A DNA stretch of 39,441 nucleotides. It comes from Chloroflexota bacterium. GTDB lineage: Bacteria > Chloroflexota > Anaerolineae > Caldilineales > Caldilineaceae. The notes beneath the pieces are model-generated. The model searched no databases. It had not been told where the DNA came from and worked only from the letters and a program-made list of their open reading frames with translations. Positions within the stretch are counted from its first letter, which is position 1, and every line of letters starts with the position of its first letter. The position numbers and the translations under genes were made by a program. Positions 8,285 to 17,101 of the stretch are shown piece by piece. The stretch is from NCBI GenBank assembly GCA_018969295.1, contig JAGWYN010000040.1:1-39441 (forward strand). The letters are read 5' to 3'.

Positions 8285-10510
8285 TTGAGAGTACATCCTG
8301 TGGGTGTTTCTGGATTTTTGCACGGTAACCGGTGTCGGCTGGTGGGCTGGCTGGCGGTGGCAGGGGGCCTGTTCTGGCTGCTGCTGGTCTGGCCGATGTG
8401 GCCCTGCACCTCCTGCGGTGTTCATCCAGCCAGCGCGACTGCGCTGCGTTCGGGTGTGGTGGCAACGTTGGACAGTGCGCCGTTCGCATACTCGCCGGGC
8501 TGGCAGGTGAGTAGGGAAGGCGCCAGCCCGCCAGAACCTGCTGCTCCTTGGGCCACACCGGCTGGCGTGCTCAGGTTCGAATATACTGGCCAATCTCTCT
8601 GGCTGCAGCTGGCACCGGGGGATTACTGGGCCTATCTGTACGTGACCGTGGATGGTCTCCCTGCCAACCGTCTGGCCCAGATTGCAGGCAATGTTGACAG
8701 CCAGGGCGTACCTGCCGGCTATCGCACATTGCTGGCGCCGGAAACGGTGGGGTGGGATGAGGTGCAACGGACGGTGTGGGTTGAGATTCATCGTGCTGCG
8801 CAGGCTGGCGTCCATGTGGTGCGTCTGGAGCTGTGGCGGGGGTGGGGGCAGCAGCCGCTGCGGGCAGTGGCTGTAGATGTGCCTTCCAGCCAACTGTATC
8901 CAGGTAATCTTTTTCGTCCGGCGCTGTGGGCCCCGCGCTGGCCGGGGGCGCTGCTGTTGTTCGCGGGGGGCTGGCTCCTTGGCCCGGCAGGATGGAGATG
9001 GCTGGTGCGCCGGCTCAGGCGACCTGCAGGTTGGGGGAAAATTCTTCCAGCAGGCAGCAAGGCCTCTGTATGGGCGCTGATGGCGTGCGCCACCTTGTTG
9101 TTGGTCGGAGGCGTGCTCACCGGACACTGGCTGGTGGTGGCCGGCGGGTTGGTTTTGTTGGGCTGCGCAGGGCTGCTGCGGCCTGCATCCTGGGTGGCGG
9201 CGCTGGTGTTCGCCTTGCCTTTTGCCTATGCGGTCAAACTCCCGGTTTTTCCCGGACGCTCCTTGGACATCTTGGATGTCGGGGTGGTGGGGGGGGTGGC
9301 TGTCTGGGCGGGACATACGCTGCTGCGCGGGGGAACTGGCCGGGAGTTGTGGGCCGGCGGCAGTTCCCGGCCGATTGTGCTGTTGGCAGGGCTGGCGAGT
9401 TGGGCGCTGGTGGCCAGTGTCGACACCCGCTACCCCGAGCTTGCGCTGCGCGAGTGGCGCACTCTCTTTCTCAACGCGCTGCTTTTTGCAATGTTGCTCC
9501 AATGGGTGTTGAGCGCCGCTGAACGGCCAGACGCTGATCGGCGGTGGATTGTGGGCAGCTGGCTGGCGGGCGCCGCTGTTTTTGCGTCGATTGGGGTGGC
9601 TGGCCTGTTCAGTGACCTGCCGGGCTTAATTTCGGCGGCAGAAGGTGTGCGCCGGGTGCAGTCGCTTTACGACTCTGCCAACAACCTGGCGCTTTATTTG
9701 GACCGCACGTTGGCAGTGACGCTGGCGCTGCTGGTGTGGGGGGGGAGTGGGCGGGCGCGTTGGGTCTGGGGCGTCCTGGCAGTGCCGCAGGCTTTGGCCT
9801 GGCTCTTCACCTTCAGCAAGGGGGCCCTGCTGTTGGCTGCCCCGGCTCAGCTGGCTGTGTTGGGGGGCGCTGGGCTCTGGCTGCTGGGGCGGGGGCGCAG
9901 AGGACCCTTGGTGCTCCTGGGGGGGCTGGCCATCGTGGGCCTGCTGCTGCTTGTGCCGTTTGCAGCCACCGAACGTTTTCAGCGTCTCTTCGATTTCGAG
10001 CAGGGCACCGGTTTTTTACGGATCCAGCTCTGGCGCAGTAGCTGGCAGATGGCTCTGGACCACTGGTGGCTGGGGGTTGGGCCGGATCACTTTCTCTACA
10101 CGTACCGCAGCGTCTATTTGTTGCCGTCAGCCTGGCAGGAACCCAATCTCAACCATCCGCACAATCTGCTGCTGGACTGGTGGACCCGGCTGGGGCTGGT
10201 CGGGCTGGGGCTGGGAGGGGTCTGGCTGGCGGCAGGGATGGGCCAGCTCGGGCGCTGGCTGCGCGCAACAGCGTCCGAGCGCTCGACCGGCGAGCCCGCG
10301 CTGGCAGTGGGCTGTCTGGCTGCAGCGGCTGCGGGGCTGGCCCATGGGCTGATCGACGCCAGCTACGCGCTGCCAGATCTGATGTGGAGCTGGGTGCTGC
10401 TGTTCGGGTTGGGCAGCGCGGCTTTGGAGCGTTGTTGTCAAAAAGATCGAGGAGTGCTTTCCAGCGACGTTGTACCTGCAAACGACAACCCACGTGGTAT
10501 GGTGGCCTGA
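8285..10510 (+). CDS. O-antigen ligase / Wzy-like polytopic membrane protein
   Basis: The protein has about 741 residues. An N-terminal membrane anchor (WLAVAGGLFWLLLVW) is followed by an extracytoplasmic beta-rich region (about residues 35-205). After that come roughly ten membrane helices with an RYPELALREWRTL loop and a large periplasmic-loop motif LNHPHNLLLDWWTRLGLVGL, the hallmark of the Wzy_C/WaaL family that joins or polymerises glycans on lipid carriers. The family residue pattern R...W..W..A......G.G (RSSWQMALDHWWLGVGPDHF) is present. No ATG occurs after the preceding stop in this frame. The best start is TTG at 8285 with AAAGGA 9 nt upstream; GTG at 8300 is an alternative. The true acceptor is unknown. 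Confidence 0.8.
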   Translation: MRVHPVGVSGFLHGNRCRLVGWLAVAGGLFWLLLVWPMWPCTSCGVHPASATALRSGVVATLDSAPFAYSPGWQVSREGASPPEPAAPWATPAGVLRFEYTGQSLWLQLAPGDYWAYLYVTVDGLPANRLAQIAGNVDSQGVPAGYRTLLAPETVGWDEVQRTVWVEIHRAAQAGVHVVRLELWRGWGQQPLRAVAVDVPSSQLYPGNLFRPALWAPRWPGALLLFAGGWLLGPAGWRWLVRRLRRPAGWGKILPAGSKASVWALMACATLLLVGGVLTGHWLVVAGGLVLLGCAGLLRPASWVAALVFALPFAYAVKLPVFPGRSLDILDVGVVGGVAVWAGHTLLRGGTGRELWAGGSSRPIVLLAGLASWALVASVDTRYPELALREWRTLFLNALLFAMLLQWVLSAAERPDADRRWIVGSWLAGAAVFASIGVAGLFSDLPGLISAAEGVRRVQSLYDSANNLALYLDRTLAVTLALLVWGGSGRARWVWGVLAVPQALAWLFTFSKGALLLAAPAQLAVLGGAGLWLLGRGRRGPLVLLGGLAIVGLLLLVPFAATERFQRLFDFEQGTGFLRIQLWRSSWQMALDHWWLGVGPDHFLYTYRSVYLLPSAWQEPNLNHPHNLLLDWWTRLGLVGLGLGGVWLAAGMGQLGRWLRATASERSTGEPALAVGCLAAAAAGLAHGLIDASYALPDLMWSWVLLFGLGSAALERCCQKDRGVLSSDVVPANDNPRGMVA

Positions 10511-10560
10511 ACCGATCGAAACCGGCTATCTTGAAGACATTTCATAAAGGAGCAGAGACC

Positions 10561-10971
10561 ATGTATTCACAGTATCAACTTTCTTGCCAGGATGCCCTGC
10601 GTGTGGTCGAGGGGATTCGGGCCGAGGTCGAAAAGCAAGGCAAAGGCGCTGCGATCGCGGTGGTAGACGCACACGGCGAACTGTTGGCTTTTGTGCGGAC
10701 AGACGGTTGCAAGCTGCCGTCGATTCAAATTGCGATCAACAAGGCGTTCACTGCGGCGCGTGAGCGCAACGCCAGCCGTGCGGTCGGCGATTCGTCGCAG
10801 CAAAAAGGGTGGCCGATGAGCAATTTCGGCGATCTTCGCTACACAGCGTGGGGAGGGGGGCTCCCCTTGGTCTATGCCGGCACGGTGGTGGGCGGTGTCG
10901 GAGTCAGCGGGCTGCCTGAAGAAGAGGATATGCTGTTGGCTGCGCTGGGCGCGCAGCTGATCGGAGCGTAG
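10561..10971 (+). CDS. GlcG/HbpS-like (DUF336) protein
   Basis: The 136-residue single-domain protein of the GlcG/HbpS family shows AIAVVDAHGELLAFVRTDG, INKAFTAA and a C-terminal VGGVGVSGLPEEED..LA..GA. Members bind heme or other small ligands, or serve beside catabolic enzymes. The start is set by an AAGGAG site. It ends 3 nt before the ROK kinase, so the two are co-translated, which suggests a role linked to sugar or small-molecule metabolism. The exact ligand is unknown. Confidence 0.88.
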   Translation: MYSQYQLSCQDALRVVEGIRAEVEKQGKGAAIAVVDAHGELLAFVRTDGCKLPSIQIAINKAFTAARERNASRAVGDSSQQKGWPMSNFGDLRYTAWGGGLPLVYAGTVVGGVGVSGLPEEEDMLLAALGAQLIGA

Positions 10972-10974
10972 ACG

Positions 10975-11916
10975 ATGGTCGATTGGGTTGTTGGGGTCGA
11001 TCTGGGGGGAACCAAAACTGAGGTCGGGCTGATCGGGCCAGACAACCAGATCCGGGTTCGCCAGAGATTTCCGACCGAGGATCGGTTGGGCCCGGTTTCG
11101 ATTGTCGAGCGAATCGCCGCCTCGATCGAGAATCTGCAGCAGCAGCAGCCGGGCCGGGTCACTGCTGTGGGGGTCTGCACGCCTGGACCGGTCGATCACC
11201 TTCAAGGGCAGCTGCTCGATCCTCCCAATATTCCAGGGCTGCACCATCTGCCGCTGGCTGCTCGGCTGCAGGAGCGGCTGGGGGTCCCTGTCTGTGTCGA
11301 CCACGATGCCAAGGCGACCGGGCTGGGAGAGTTTCACTATGGGGCAGGGCGCGGCGAGCAGAGCATGGTCTACATCATCGTGGGCACCGGTGTCGGCCTG
11401 GCGATTTTGGCTGATGGACAGATCTACCGGGGCCAGCACAACGCTGCGGGGGAATTCGGCCATACGACCCTGGACCGTTGGGGGGAGCGGTGTTCGTGTG
11501 GGTCGCGCGGCTGCGTGGAAACGTTTTTGAGCGGTCCATGGCTGGCACGCCGCTATGCGGCCGCGCAAAGTGGGGAGAGCCCTGCGTTGGAGATGAACCC
11601 TGTGGTGGATGGCCAGCAGATCGCTGCGCTGGCCCAGCAGGGGGACCCGTTGGCGGTGCGCATCCTCGAAGATGCCGGTGAAGCGCTGGGGATTGCGGTG
11701 GCTTCTTTGGCCATGCTCCTGGACATCGACTGCTATGTGGTGGGGGGGGCTGTGGCGCGCTGCGGGGAGTTGTTGCTGGCACCCGCACGCCGAACTGTCC
11801 CCCACCATTCGTTTCGCTCGGTAGGTTCCCGGGTGCGCATTCTGCAAAATCAGCTGGACACCGACGGCGCTCTGCTGGGCTGTGCGTGGCTGGCTCGGCA
11901 GCTGCTGGCCGACTAG
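10975..11916 (+). CDS. ROK-family sugar kinase
   Basis: The 313-residue protein has the ROK phosphate-binding motif VGVDLGGTKTEVGL (6-19), GVCTPGPVD, the catalytic VDHDAKATGLGE (Asp111) and the zinc site GH163...C173SC175GSRGC180. It lacks a DNA-binding N-terminus and is therefore a kinase and not a ROK repressor. A glucokinase or N-acetyl-hexosamine kinase role is likely; specificity cannot be read from the sequence. It forms a pair with the upstream GlcG-like gene and is 26 nt before the sensor kinase gene. Confidence 0.9.
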   Translation: MVDWVVGVDLGGTKTEVGLIGPDNQIRVRQRFPTEDRLGPVSIVERIAASIENLQQQQPGRVTAVGVCTPGPVDHLQGQLLDPPNIPGLHHLPLAARLQERLGVPVCVDHDAKATGLGEFHYGAGRGEQSMVYIIVGTGVGLAILADGQIYRGQHNAAGEFGHTTLDRWGERCSCGSRGCVETFLSGPWLARRYAAAQSGESPALEMNPVVDGQQIAALAQQGDPLAVRILEDAGEALGIAVASLAMLLDIDCYVVGGAVARCGELLLAPARRTVPHHSFRSVGSRVRILQNQLDTDGALLGCAWLARQLLAD

Positions 11917-11942
11917 CGGCTATGCTGGGAGGGCAAGGTGCC

Positions 11943-14138
11943 ATGGAGCAACAGGCGGAGCGGCAGGGCGCGGAGAGAAACAGGGTCTTTGCCGAGTTTG
12001 TCGGCGAAGCACTTCAGATTCTGTTGGTGACAACTCTGGTGCTGGCGTGGGGGTGGACCAGTTTTTTGGGGCTCTTTGACAGCAGCCGTGTGGCGCAAGG
12101 CTATCTGCTGCTGGGGATCACGGCTCTTTTCAGTTTTACAGCCTACACACTGGCCAGAACCTATCAGCAGGTGGCGGTTGCGGTCTATCTTGCCGGTTTG
12201 TTGGCTGCGATTGGCATCGTTGTGTCGACCTACGGCGACAGCAGTCTGTTGATGCTCTATCTGCTGGTCGTGTTGGTTGCGGCACCGCTCACGCGGCCGG
12301 TGGGGCTGGGAGTGACGACGGTGGCTGTGCTGGCGGCCATTCTGGCGATGGGAGAGGGGGTCCCCCTGCAAGAACGGGTCCCACCTGTGCTGTTGACGGT
12401 GCTGACCGCTGTCACCGCCTGGCTGAGCACCCGCAGGCTGTTCACTGCATTGGAATGGGCATTGAACATGACTGAACATGCCCAGCGCAGCGCCGAGGAG
12501 GCGCGCGACCACCGCTCTGAGCTGCAGCGCGTGTTGCACAGCCTGGATCTGGCGCTCTCTCGGCTCGAACGGAGCAACCGTGCGCTGGCCTTTGCCCAGG
12601 AGGCTGCCGAAAAGGCCTATCGTTTCAAATCGGAATTTGTCGCCAATGTGAGCCACGAACTGCGTACCCCGCTCAACCTGATCGTAGGCTTCAGCGAAAT
12701 GATGACGACCGCCCCGGAGAGTTATGGCGGCAGCCCGCTGCCGCGGGAGTACCGCGGGGATATGCTGGCGATCTACCGCAGTTCGTGTCATCTGCTGGAC
12801 TTGATCAACGATGTGCTGGACCTTTCACAGATCGAGTCGGGGCGTTTTGTGTTGCAAAAGGAACGTGTTGACCTCGATGCCTTGCTGCAGGAAACCGCCG
12901 AGATCGTGCGCGGGCTTGCAGAGGCGCGCCACCTTGATCTGCAGCTGGAGAGAGCCTCTTCGGCGTGCCCGGTCGACCTGGATCGGGTGCGGATTCGTCA
13001 GGTTTTGCTCAACCTGCTCACCAATGCGATGCGTTACACCGAACAGGGGTGGGTGCGGATCGCCACCGTGCTCTCCGAGACAGAAGTGACGATTTTGGTG
13101 CAGGACAGCGGACGTGGGATTGCGCCTGAAAAGCTCAACCGGGCCTTTGAGGCATTTGACCGTCTGGACGAAGAGGAGCTGACGCACGGCAGCGGGTTGG
13201 GGTTGGCGGTCAGCAAGAAATTTGTCGAGCTCCATCAGGGGCGGATCTGGATCGACAGCGTGGTGGACAAAGGGACGACCGTGGGGTTTGCGCTGCCGCG
13301 CCCGAGCACCCAGGAACGGCTGCCACTTTCGAAGGTGCGAATTCCGCAGGCGCTGCACGATGCAAAGGCCCGTCCGTTGGCCCTTGTGCTGCACGACGAC
13401 GTCCGCGCCCTGACGCTGCTGCGCAGGCAGATCGACAGCTGTGACTTTGTGCTGGCCGAGAATGTCGGGGCTGCCCAGCAGCTGCTGCGCCAGTCGATCC
13501 CAGACCTGGCGATCGTAGAGAGCAGTCGGATCGCAGAATGGAAGCAGCTGGCTGCCGAGAGCGAGGTCGTTGACGCCTTGCTGTTGTTGGTGACGCCACT
13601 GCCCAGCGTACACCAGTACGGTCTGTCGCTGGGTGCCAGCGATTACCTGCCCAAGCCGGTGACCCGAGAGGATGTGGCGTATGTGCTGGCCCGGCTCGGC
13701 TGTCGGCCCCAGGCTGTTCTGGTGGTAGACGACGATCCCCACATTGTCCGGCTGATCGGGCGAATGCTGCGGTCGCTGGTGCCGGATGTCCATGTCCTGG
13801 AGGCCTTCGAGGGGGGCGAAGCGCTGGCGATCGCTGCCCGGCAGCCGCCCGACATCGTCTTTGTCGATCTGCATATGCCTGGGATGGGGGGGCAACAATT
13901 TATCGAGGCGCTGCGCAGATCGCCTGCGTTGGCCGCGATCCCGGTGGTCGTGGTCTCGGTGCGCAGCCCCGAACAGGAGATTGCCCCGATCGAAGGGGAG
14001 CTTCGCCTCTGCAGTGCTTCTGGGTTCACCCTGGGAGAACTGCTCAAGCTGATCGAAATGGCGTTGAATGCGATCCATCAAGTGGGGACAATGTCCCCAG
14101 CCAACGCCGCAGCGCGTCTAGCAGCACTGGCTGGCTGA
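11943..14138 (+). CDS. Hybrid sensor histidine kinase with two receiver domains
   Basis: The 731-residue protein has an N-terminal region with about five to six membrane helices (about 24-160) and then a coiled coil (about 175-225). HisKA follows with phospho-acceptor His238 in VSHELRTPLN, then HATPase_c with LLNLLTNAMRY (N box), DSGRGIAPE (G1), FDRLDEEE and GSGLGLAVSKKFVE. A degenerate receiver (about 475-590) comes next, where the expected phospho-Asp is replaced in AIVESSRI but DYLPKPV remains. The last receiver is canonical: VLVVDDDP, phospho-Asp642 in FVDLHMPGMGG. The start at 11943 follows GGGAGGGCAAGG. The 3' end overlaps the convergent gene by 95 nt. Its partner may be that gene, which also carries a receiver. 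Confidence 0.9.
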   Translation: MEQQAERQGAERNRVFAEFVGEALQILLVTTLVLAWGWTSFLGLFDSSRVAQGYLLLGITALFSFTAYTLARTYQQVAVAVYLAGLLAAIGIVVSTYGDSSLLMLYLLVVLVAAPLTRPVGLGVTTVAVLAAILAMGEGVPLQERVPPVLLTVLTAVTAWLSTRRLFTALEWALNMTEHAQRSAEEARDHRSELQRVLHSLDLALSRLERSNRALAFAQEAAEKAYRFKSEFVANVSHELRTPLNLIVGFSEMMTTAPESYGGSPLPREYRGDMLAIYRSSCHLLDLINDVLDLSQIESGRFVLQKERVDLDALLQETAEIVRGLAEARHLDLQLERASSACPVDLDRVRIRQVLLNLLTNAMRYTEQGWVRIATVLSETEVTILVQDSGRGIAPEKLNRAFEAFDRLDEEELTHGSGLGLAVSKKFVELHQGRIWIDSVVDKGTTVGFALPRPSTQERLPLSKVRIPQALHDAKARPLALVLHDDVRALTLLRRQIDSCDFVLAENVGAAQQLLRQSIPDLAIVESSRIAEWKQLAAESEVVDALLLLVTPLPSVHQYGLSLGASDYLPKPVTREDVAYVLARLGCRPQAVLVVDDDPHIVRLIGRMLRSLVPDVHVLEAFEGGEALAIAARQPPDIVFVDLHMPGMGGQQFIEALRRSPALAAIPVVVVSVRSPEQEIAPIEGELRLCSASGFTLGELLKLIEMALNAIHQVGTMSPANAAARLAALAG

Positions 14139-15351
14139 CCGGTTTGACCAGGGTGTCGTTGGCCCCGAGTGCCAGCGCCAGTTCATGCTCGCGCAGCACC
14201 GAGCAGACGAGAATGGGAACGGCCACCCCTGCCTGGCGCAGGCCCTGCAAGACTTCCCACCCATCCTGGTGGGGCATCATGACATCCAGCAAAATCAGCT
14301 GAGGGTGCAGCTGGCGTACGGCTTCGAGCACGGCATCGCCTCGGTAGACCCCGGCGACGACGATGCGGTGGCCCGCAAGATAGCGTTGAAAGAGGTCGAC
14401 CAGTGTCTGGTTGTCGTCGACGATCAGAACTGTCGGTGCCTGCGCGGTAGGGAGCACGATCTCCGCAGACCAGAGGTCGGGTATCCCGTGGAGAGTCAGA
14501 CGGCCATTTTGGGCGCCGATCAGCGACTGTGCAACGGTCAGGGCGACCCCTTCGCGCGGGGGGATGGGGGAGACAGAGGGCGTTTCCATCGGCTGTGGGC
14601 GGGAGGTCTGGCGCAGCAGAATCTGGAGCGAGCCAGCCTGTTCTGTGCTCTCGATCGTCAGACGGGTGCCGGCTGGCAGCACATCGAGCGCGTGGCTCAA
14701 GAGATTCAGCAGCGCCTGTCTGAGCAGCGTGCGGTCAGCCAGAAGAGGGGGTGCGGTGGACAACTCGTTCACCGTCATGTCGATACTGCGGCTTTGCAGC
14801 CGTGAGCCCAGCAGATGGCAGACCCCCTGCAGGACTTCGTTGAGGTCGAGCGCCTCGCAGCGTGCTTCCTGGCTGAGCCGGGCCAGTTCAGCTTCTGCCA
14901 GCTCCTGGCGTGTCGACGGCAGAGGCGCCGCTGGGGCCGAGCGGGGAGGGGCTGGCTGCAGAAGATCCTGGAGCTGGCTGGCGACGGCATCGATTCCTTT
15001 GGTCCACTCCCGATAGGTCTGGCGCCGGCTCAGCCCCAGCTTCCGTTCGATCTCTTCGATCGTCAGCCCGTCGACGCAGCGGTAGGTCAGCACTGCGTAG
15101 GCGCGAGCAGCATCGCTGGGGGCCGTCGGCTGCGGGCGCAGCCGCTCGATGCAGTCCAGCAGAAGACGCCGCAGTGCCTGGGCCTGTGTCAGGCGATCGC
15201 CCGGAGCGCTGCTGGCCAGCAGCAAGGTCAAAGGGTGGCTTTGCAGAAACGCATTGTCGTACAGGTGGGTCAGGGCTGTGCGCACATCGTTCTGAAAAGC
15301 CTCTGTCTGGTGGTCAGGGCTGTTGTCGGTCAGCTCTTTTTCGTTCATCAT
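14044..15351 (-). CDS. HTH - histidine-kinase-like ATPase - receiver fusion
   Basis: The protein has about 435 residues. The N-terminal part (to about 135) ends with a sigma-region-4-like helix-turn-helix (LTIEEIERKLGLSRRQTYREWTKG). Residues about 145-305 resemble a histidine kinase dimerisation/ATPase module with LLRQALLNLLSHALD and EGVALTVAQSLIG, but no SHELRTP His box is seen. The C-terminus (about 310-430) is a full receiver with VLIVDDNQTL, phospho-Asp in LILLDVMMPHQDGW and a distal NDTLVKPV Lys. It looks like a DNA-binding or regulatory response protein built from kinase parts. The start is ATG at 15351 or 15348, both without a strong ribosome site. It is convergent with the hybrid kinase and overlaps its last 95 nt. 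Confidence 0.78.
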   Translation of the reverse strand: MMNEKELTDNSPDHQTEAFQNDVRTALTHLYDNAFLQSHPLTLLLASSAPGDRLTQAQALRRLLLDCIERLRPQPTAPSDAARAYAVLTYRCVDGLTIEEIERKLGLSRRQTYREWTKGIDAVASQLQDLLQPAPPRSAPAAPLPSTRQELAEAELARLSQEARCEALDLNEVLQGVCHLLGSRLQSRSIDMTVNELSTAPPLLADRTLLRQALLNLLSHALDVLPAGTRLTIESTEQAGSLQILLRQTSRPQPMETPSVSPIPPREGVALTVAQSLIGAQNGRLTLHGIPDLWSAEIVLPTAQAPTVLIVDDNQTLVDLFQRYLAGHRIVVAGVYRGDAVLEAVRQLHPQLILLDVMMPHQDGWEVLQGLRQAGVAVPILVCSVLREHELALALGANDTLVKPVSQPVLLDALRRWLGTLSPLDGSHSTPFRSA

Positions 15352-15568
15352 GGCAATCTCTGGCACAAAAATGGCACAAAACTGCTTGCCGAAGACAGGA
15401 CTTTGGCGTACAGTGTATCACGGACTCCAAAGTGACAAAATCTGGTGGAGGTGGGCTGTGTGTGGGGCGTTTGGCGGCAGGGCGCTGACGTTCTGCTGCC
15501 GGGCGAGTTTGTTTCTGTCTCAGCAGCGTGCATTTTTGTTCAGAGGAATCAGGGGAGAAGAAAGCTGT

Positions 15569-16963
15569 ATGCAAACCAAAAACACCTTATCGCGTCGTCA
15601 CTTCCTGCAGGCGAGCGCCAGCTTGACCGGGCTTGCTTTGCTGGCCGCCTGTGCACCGGGCGCTGCCCCTGCTGGTGGGCAGGCTGCTGCACCGAGCACG
15701 GGGCGCACAGAGATCACCTTCATGGGGTGGGGCGCAACCGAGGAAGACGAGGGCGTGAAATCCGCGATCGCCCAGTTCGAGTCAGAGCAGGAGACTGTCA
15801 AAGTCACCTGGCTGCACACGCCGGAGAATTATCTGGAGAAACTGCTCACCGATATTGCCGCCGGCACACCGCCCGACACCGCTTTTGTCGGCTCCGACAT
15901 CTACCGCACCTTCATCCGAGATGGGTTGCTGTTGGACATCACCGACCCACTGACCGCTGACCCGCTGCTGGGCGCTGAGAACTATTTTATCGAGCCCCAG
16001 GAGCGGGAGCGCTGCTCGCAGGATGGGAAGTGGTATGGGATCGGATCCTGCTGGGTGGCTCCCCACATCTATTACAACGCCGACATCTTTGCGGAAGAAG
16101 GGATCGAACCGCCGAGCAACGACCCCGAACAGGCCTGGAGCTGGGATCGCTTTGTCGAGGTAGCCATTGCATTGACCCGCGATGTCAACGGCAACCACCC
16201 GACCGACAGCGGTTTTGACCCGGACAACATTGACCGCTACGGCGTCGACTGGCCGCACTGGACCATTCCACTGCACTCTGCCATCGTCGGCAACAACGGC
16301 TACTGGATCGACGCCAGCACCGGGCTGCTGGCCCTGGACCAGTCTGCTGCGGTCGAGGCGCTGCAGAACGTGGCGGATCTGGTGCTCAAACACCGGGTCA
16401 ACCCGGCAGGGACCGCCATGCAGGCGCTGGGGATGAGCAACACCCAGATGCTGGAGACGGGCAAGCTGGCGATGGCCGTCGACGGTTCGTGGGCGCTCTC
16501 CTGGATGCACAAGATCAACCCGACCTTGGGCACTGCCGCGCTGCCAGGGATGGCGGCCAAGACCGGCACCGACATGCAGGCCCATCTGCACTCTGGCTTT
16601 GCTTCGACCAAACACCCGGAAGAGGCCTGGCAGTGGGTGCGCTTCTTGTCGACACCCTTCTACCAGACCCAATTCTGCAAGATCGGGTTGTGGCTGCCGA
16701 GCCAGACCGACCTGATGACAGAACAGGGGCTGACCAACTGGATCACCGAAGGAGTCCACCCAGACGGCTATGTGGACATCCCGACCAAGTTCCTGACTGG
16801 GTACGGCCGTGTTCTCTACCAGCCTCCCGGCTGGGCCGAGGCCAATCAGATTCTGACGCCAGCCCTGGACAAGATCTGGGTCGGCGACGCCACGGCGGAG
16901 CAGGCCATGGCCGAGGCCGTGCCGAACGCCAACAAGATCCTGCAGGATGCTGTGCAGGGCTGA
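15569..16963 (+). CDS. Sugar ABC transporter substrate-binding lipoprotein
   Basis: The 464-residue CUT1-type solute-binding protein has an N-terminus combining a twin-arginine-like SRRHFLQ and a lipobox LAAC with Cys28, so it is predicted to be exported and lipid-anchored. The mature part has ITFMGWG, VTWLHTPENYLEKLLTDIAAGTPPDT and GKLAMAVDGSW, all characteristic of family 1 binding proteins. The start is supported by AGGGGAG. It heads the transporter/glycosidase operon; a strong hairpin follows it before the permeases. The ligand is probably an arabinose-containing oligosaccharide, inferred from the downstream DUF1680 enzymes. Confidence 0.9.
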   Translation: MQTKNTLSRRHFLQASASLTGLALLAACAPGAAPAGGQAAAPSTGRTEITFMGWGATEEDEGVKSAIAQFESEQETVKVTWLHTPENYLEKLLTDIAAGTPPDTAFVGSDIYRTFIRDGLLLDITDPLTADPLLGAENYFIEPQERERCSQDGKWYGIGSCWVAPHIYYNADIFAEEGIEPPSNDPEQAWSWDRFVEVAIALTRDVNGNHPTDSGFDPDNIDRYGVDWPHWTIPLHSAIVGNNGYWIDASTGLLALDQSAAVEALQNVADLVLKHRVNPAGTAMQALGMSNTQMLETGKLAMAVDGSWALSWMHKINPTLGTAALPGMAAKTGTDMQAHLHSGFASTKHPEEAWQWVRFLSTPFYQTQFCKIGLWLPSQTDLMTEQGLTNWITEGVHPDGYVDIPTKFLTGYGRVLYQPPGWAEANQILTPALDKIWVGDATAEQAMAEAVPNANKILQDAVQG

Positions 16964-16982
16964 GCGCTGGGGTAGACTAGGA

Positions 16983-17008
16983 GGCGGGGGTGTCCAGACA
17001 CCCCCGCC
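16983..17008 (+). terminator. 11-bp perfect hairpin after the binding-protein gene
   Basis: GGCGGGGGTGT (16983-16993) pairs perfectly with ACACCCCCGCC (16998-17008) around a CCAG loop. There is no U-tract. Its position between the binding protein and the permeases fits a partial terminator or an RNA-stabilising element that raises binding-protein levels over permease levels. Confidence 0.7.
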
Positions 17009-17101
17009 CTGAAAGTTGCCCAGGATCCGACGTCTGCGCAGATGCCGGGTCTTGGGAGTCTCTGATCAACTGCGTCTCTGATCTACAAAGACAACCGATG
17101 C

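Noticed and set aside
15475..15501. CGGCAG/CTGCCG pair before the binding-protein gene as an operator
   Set aside because: Arms are only 6 nt with a 15-nt gap, which is expected by chance in this GC-rich DNA.
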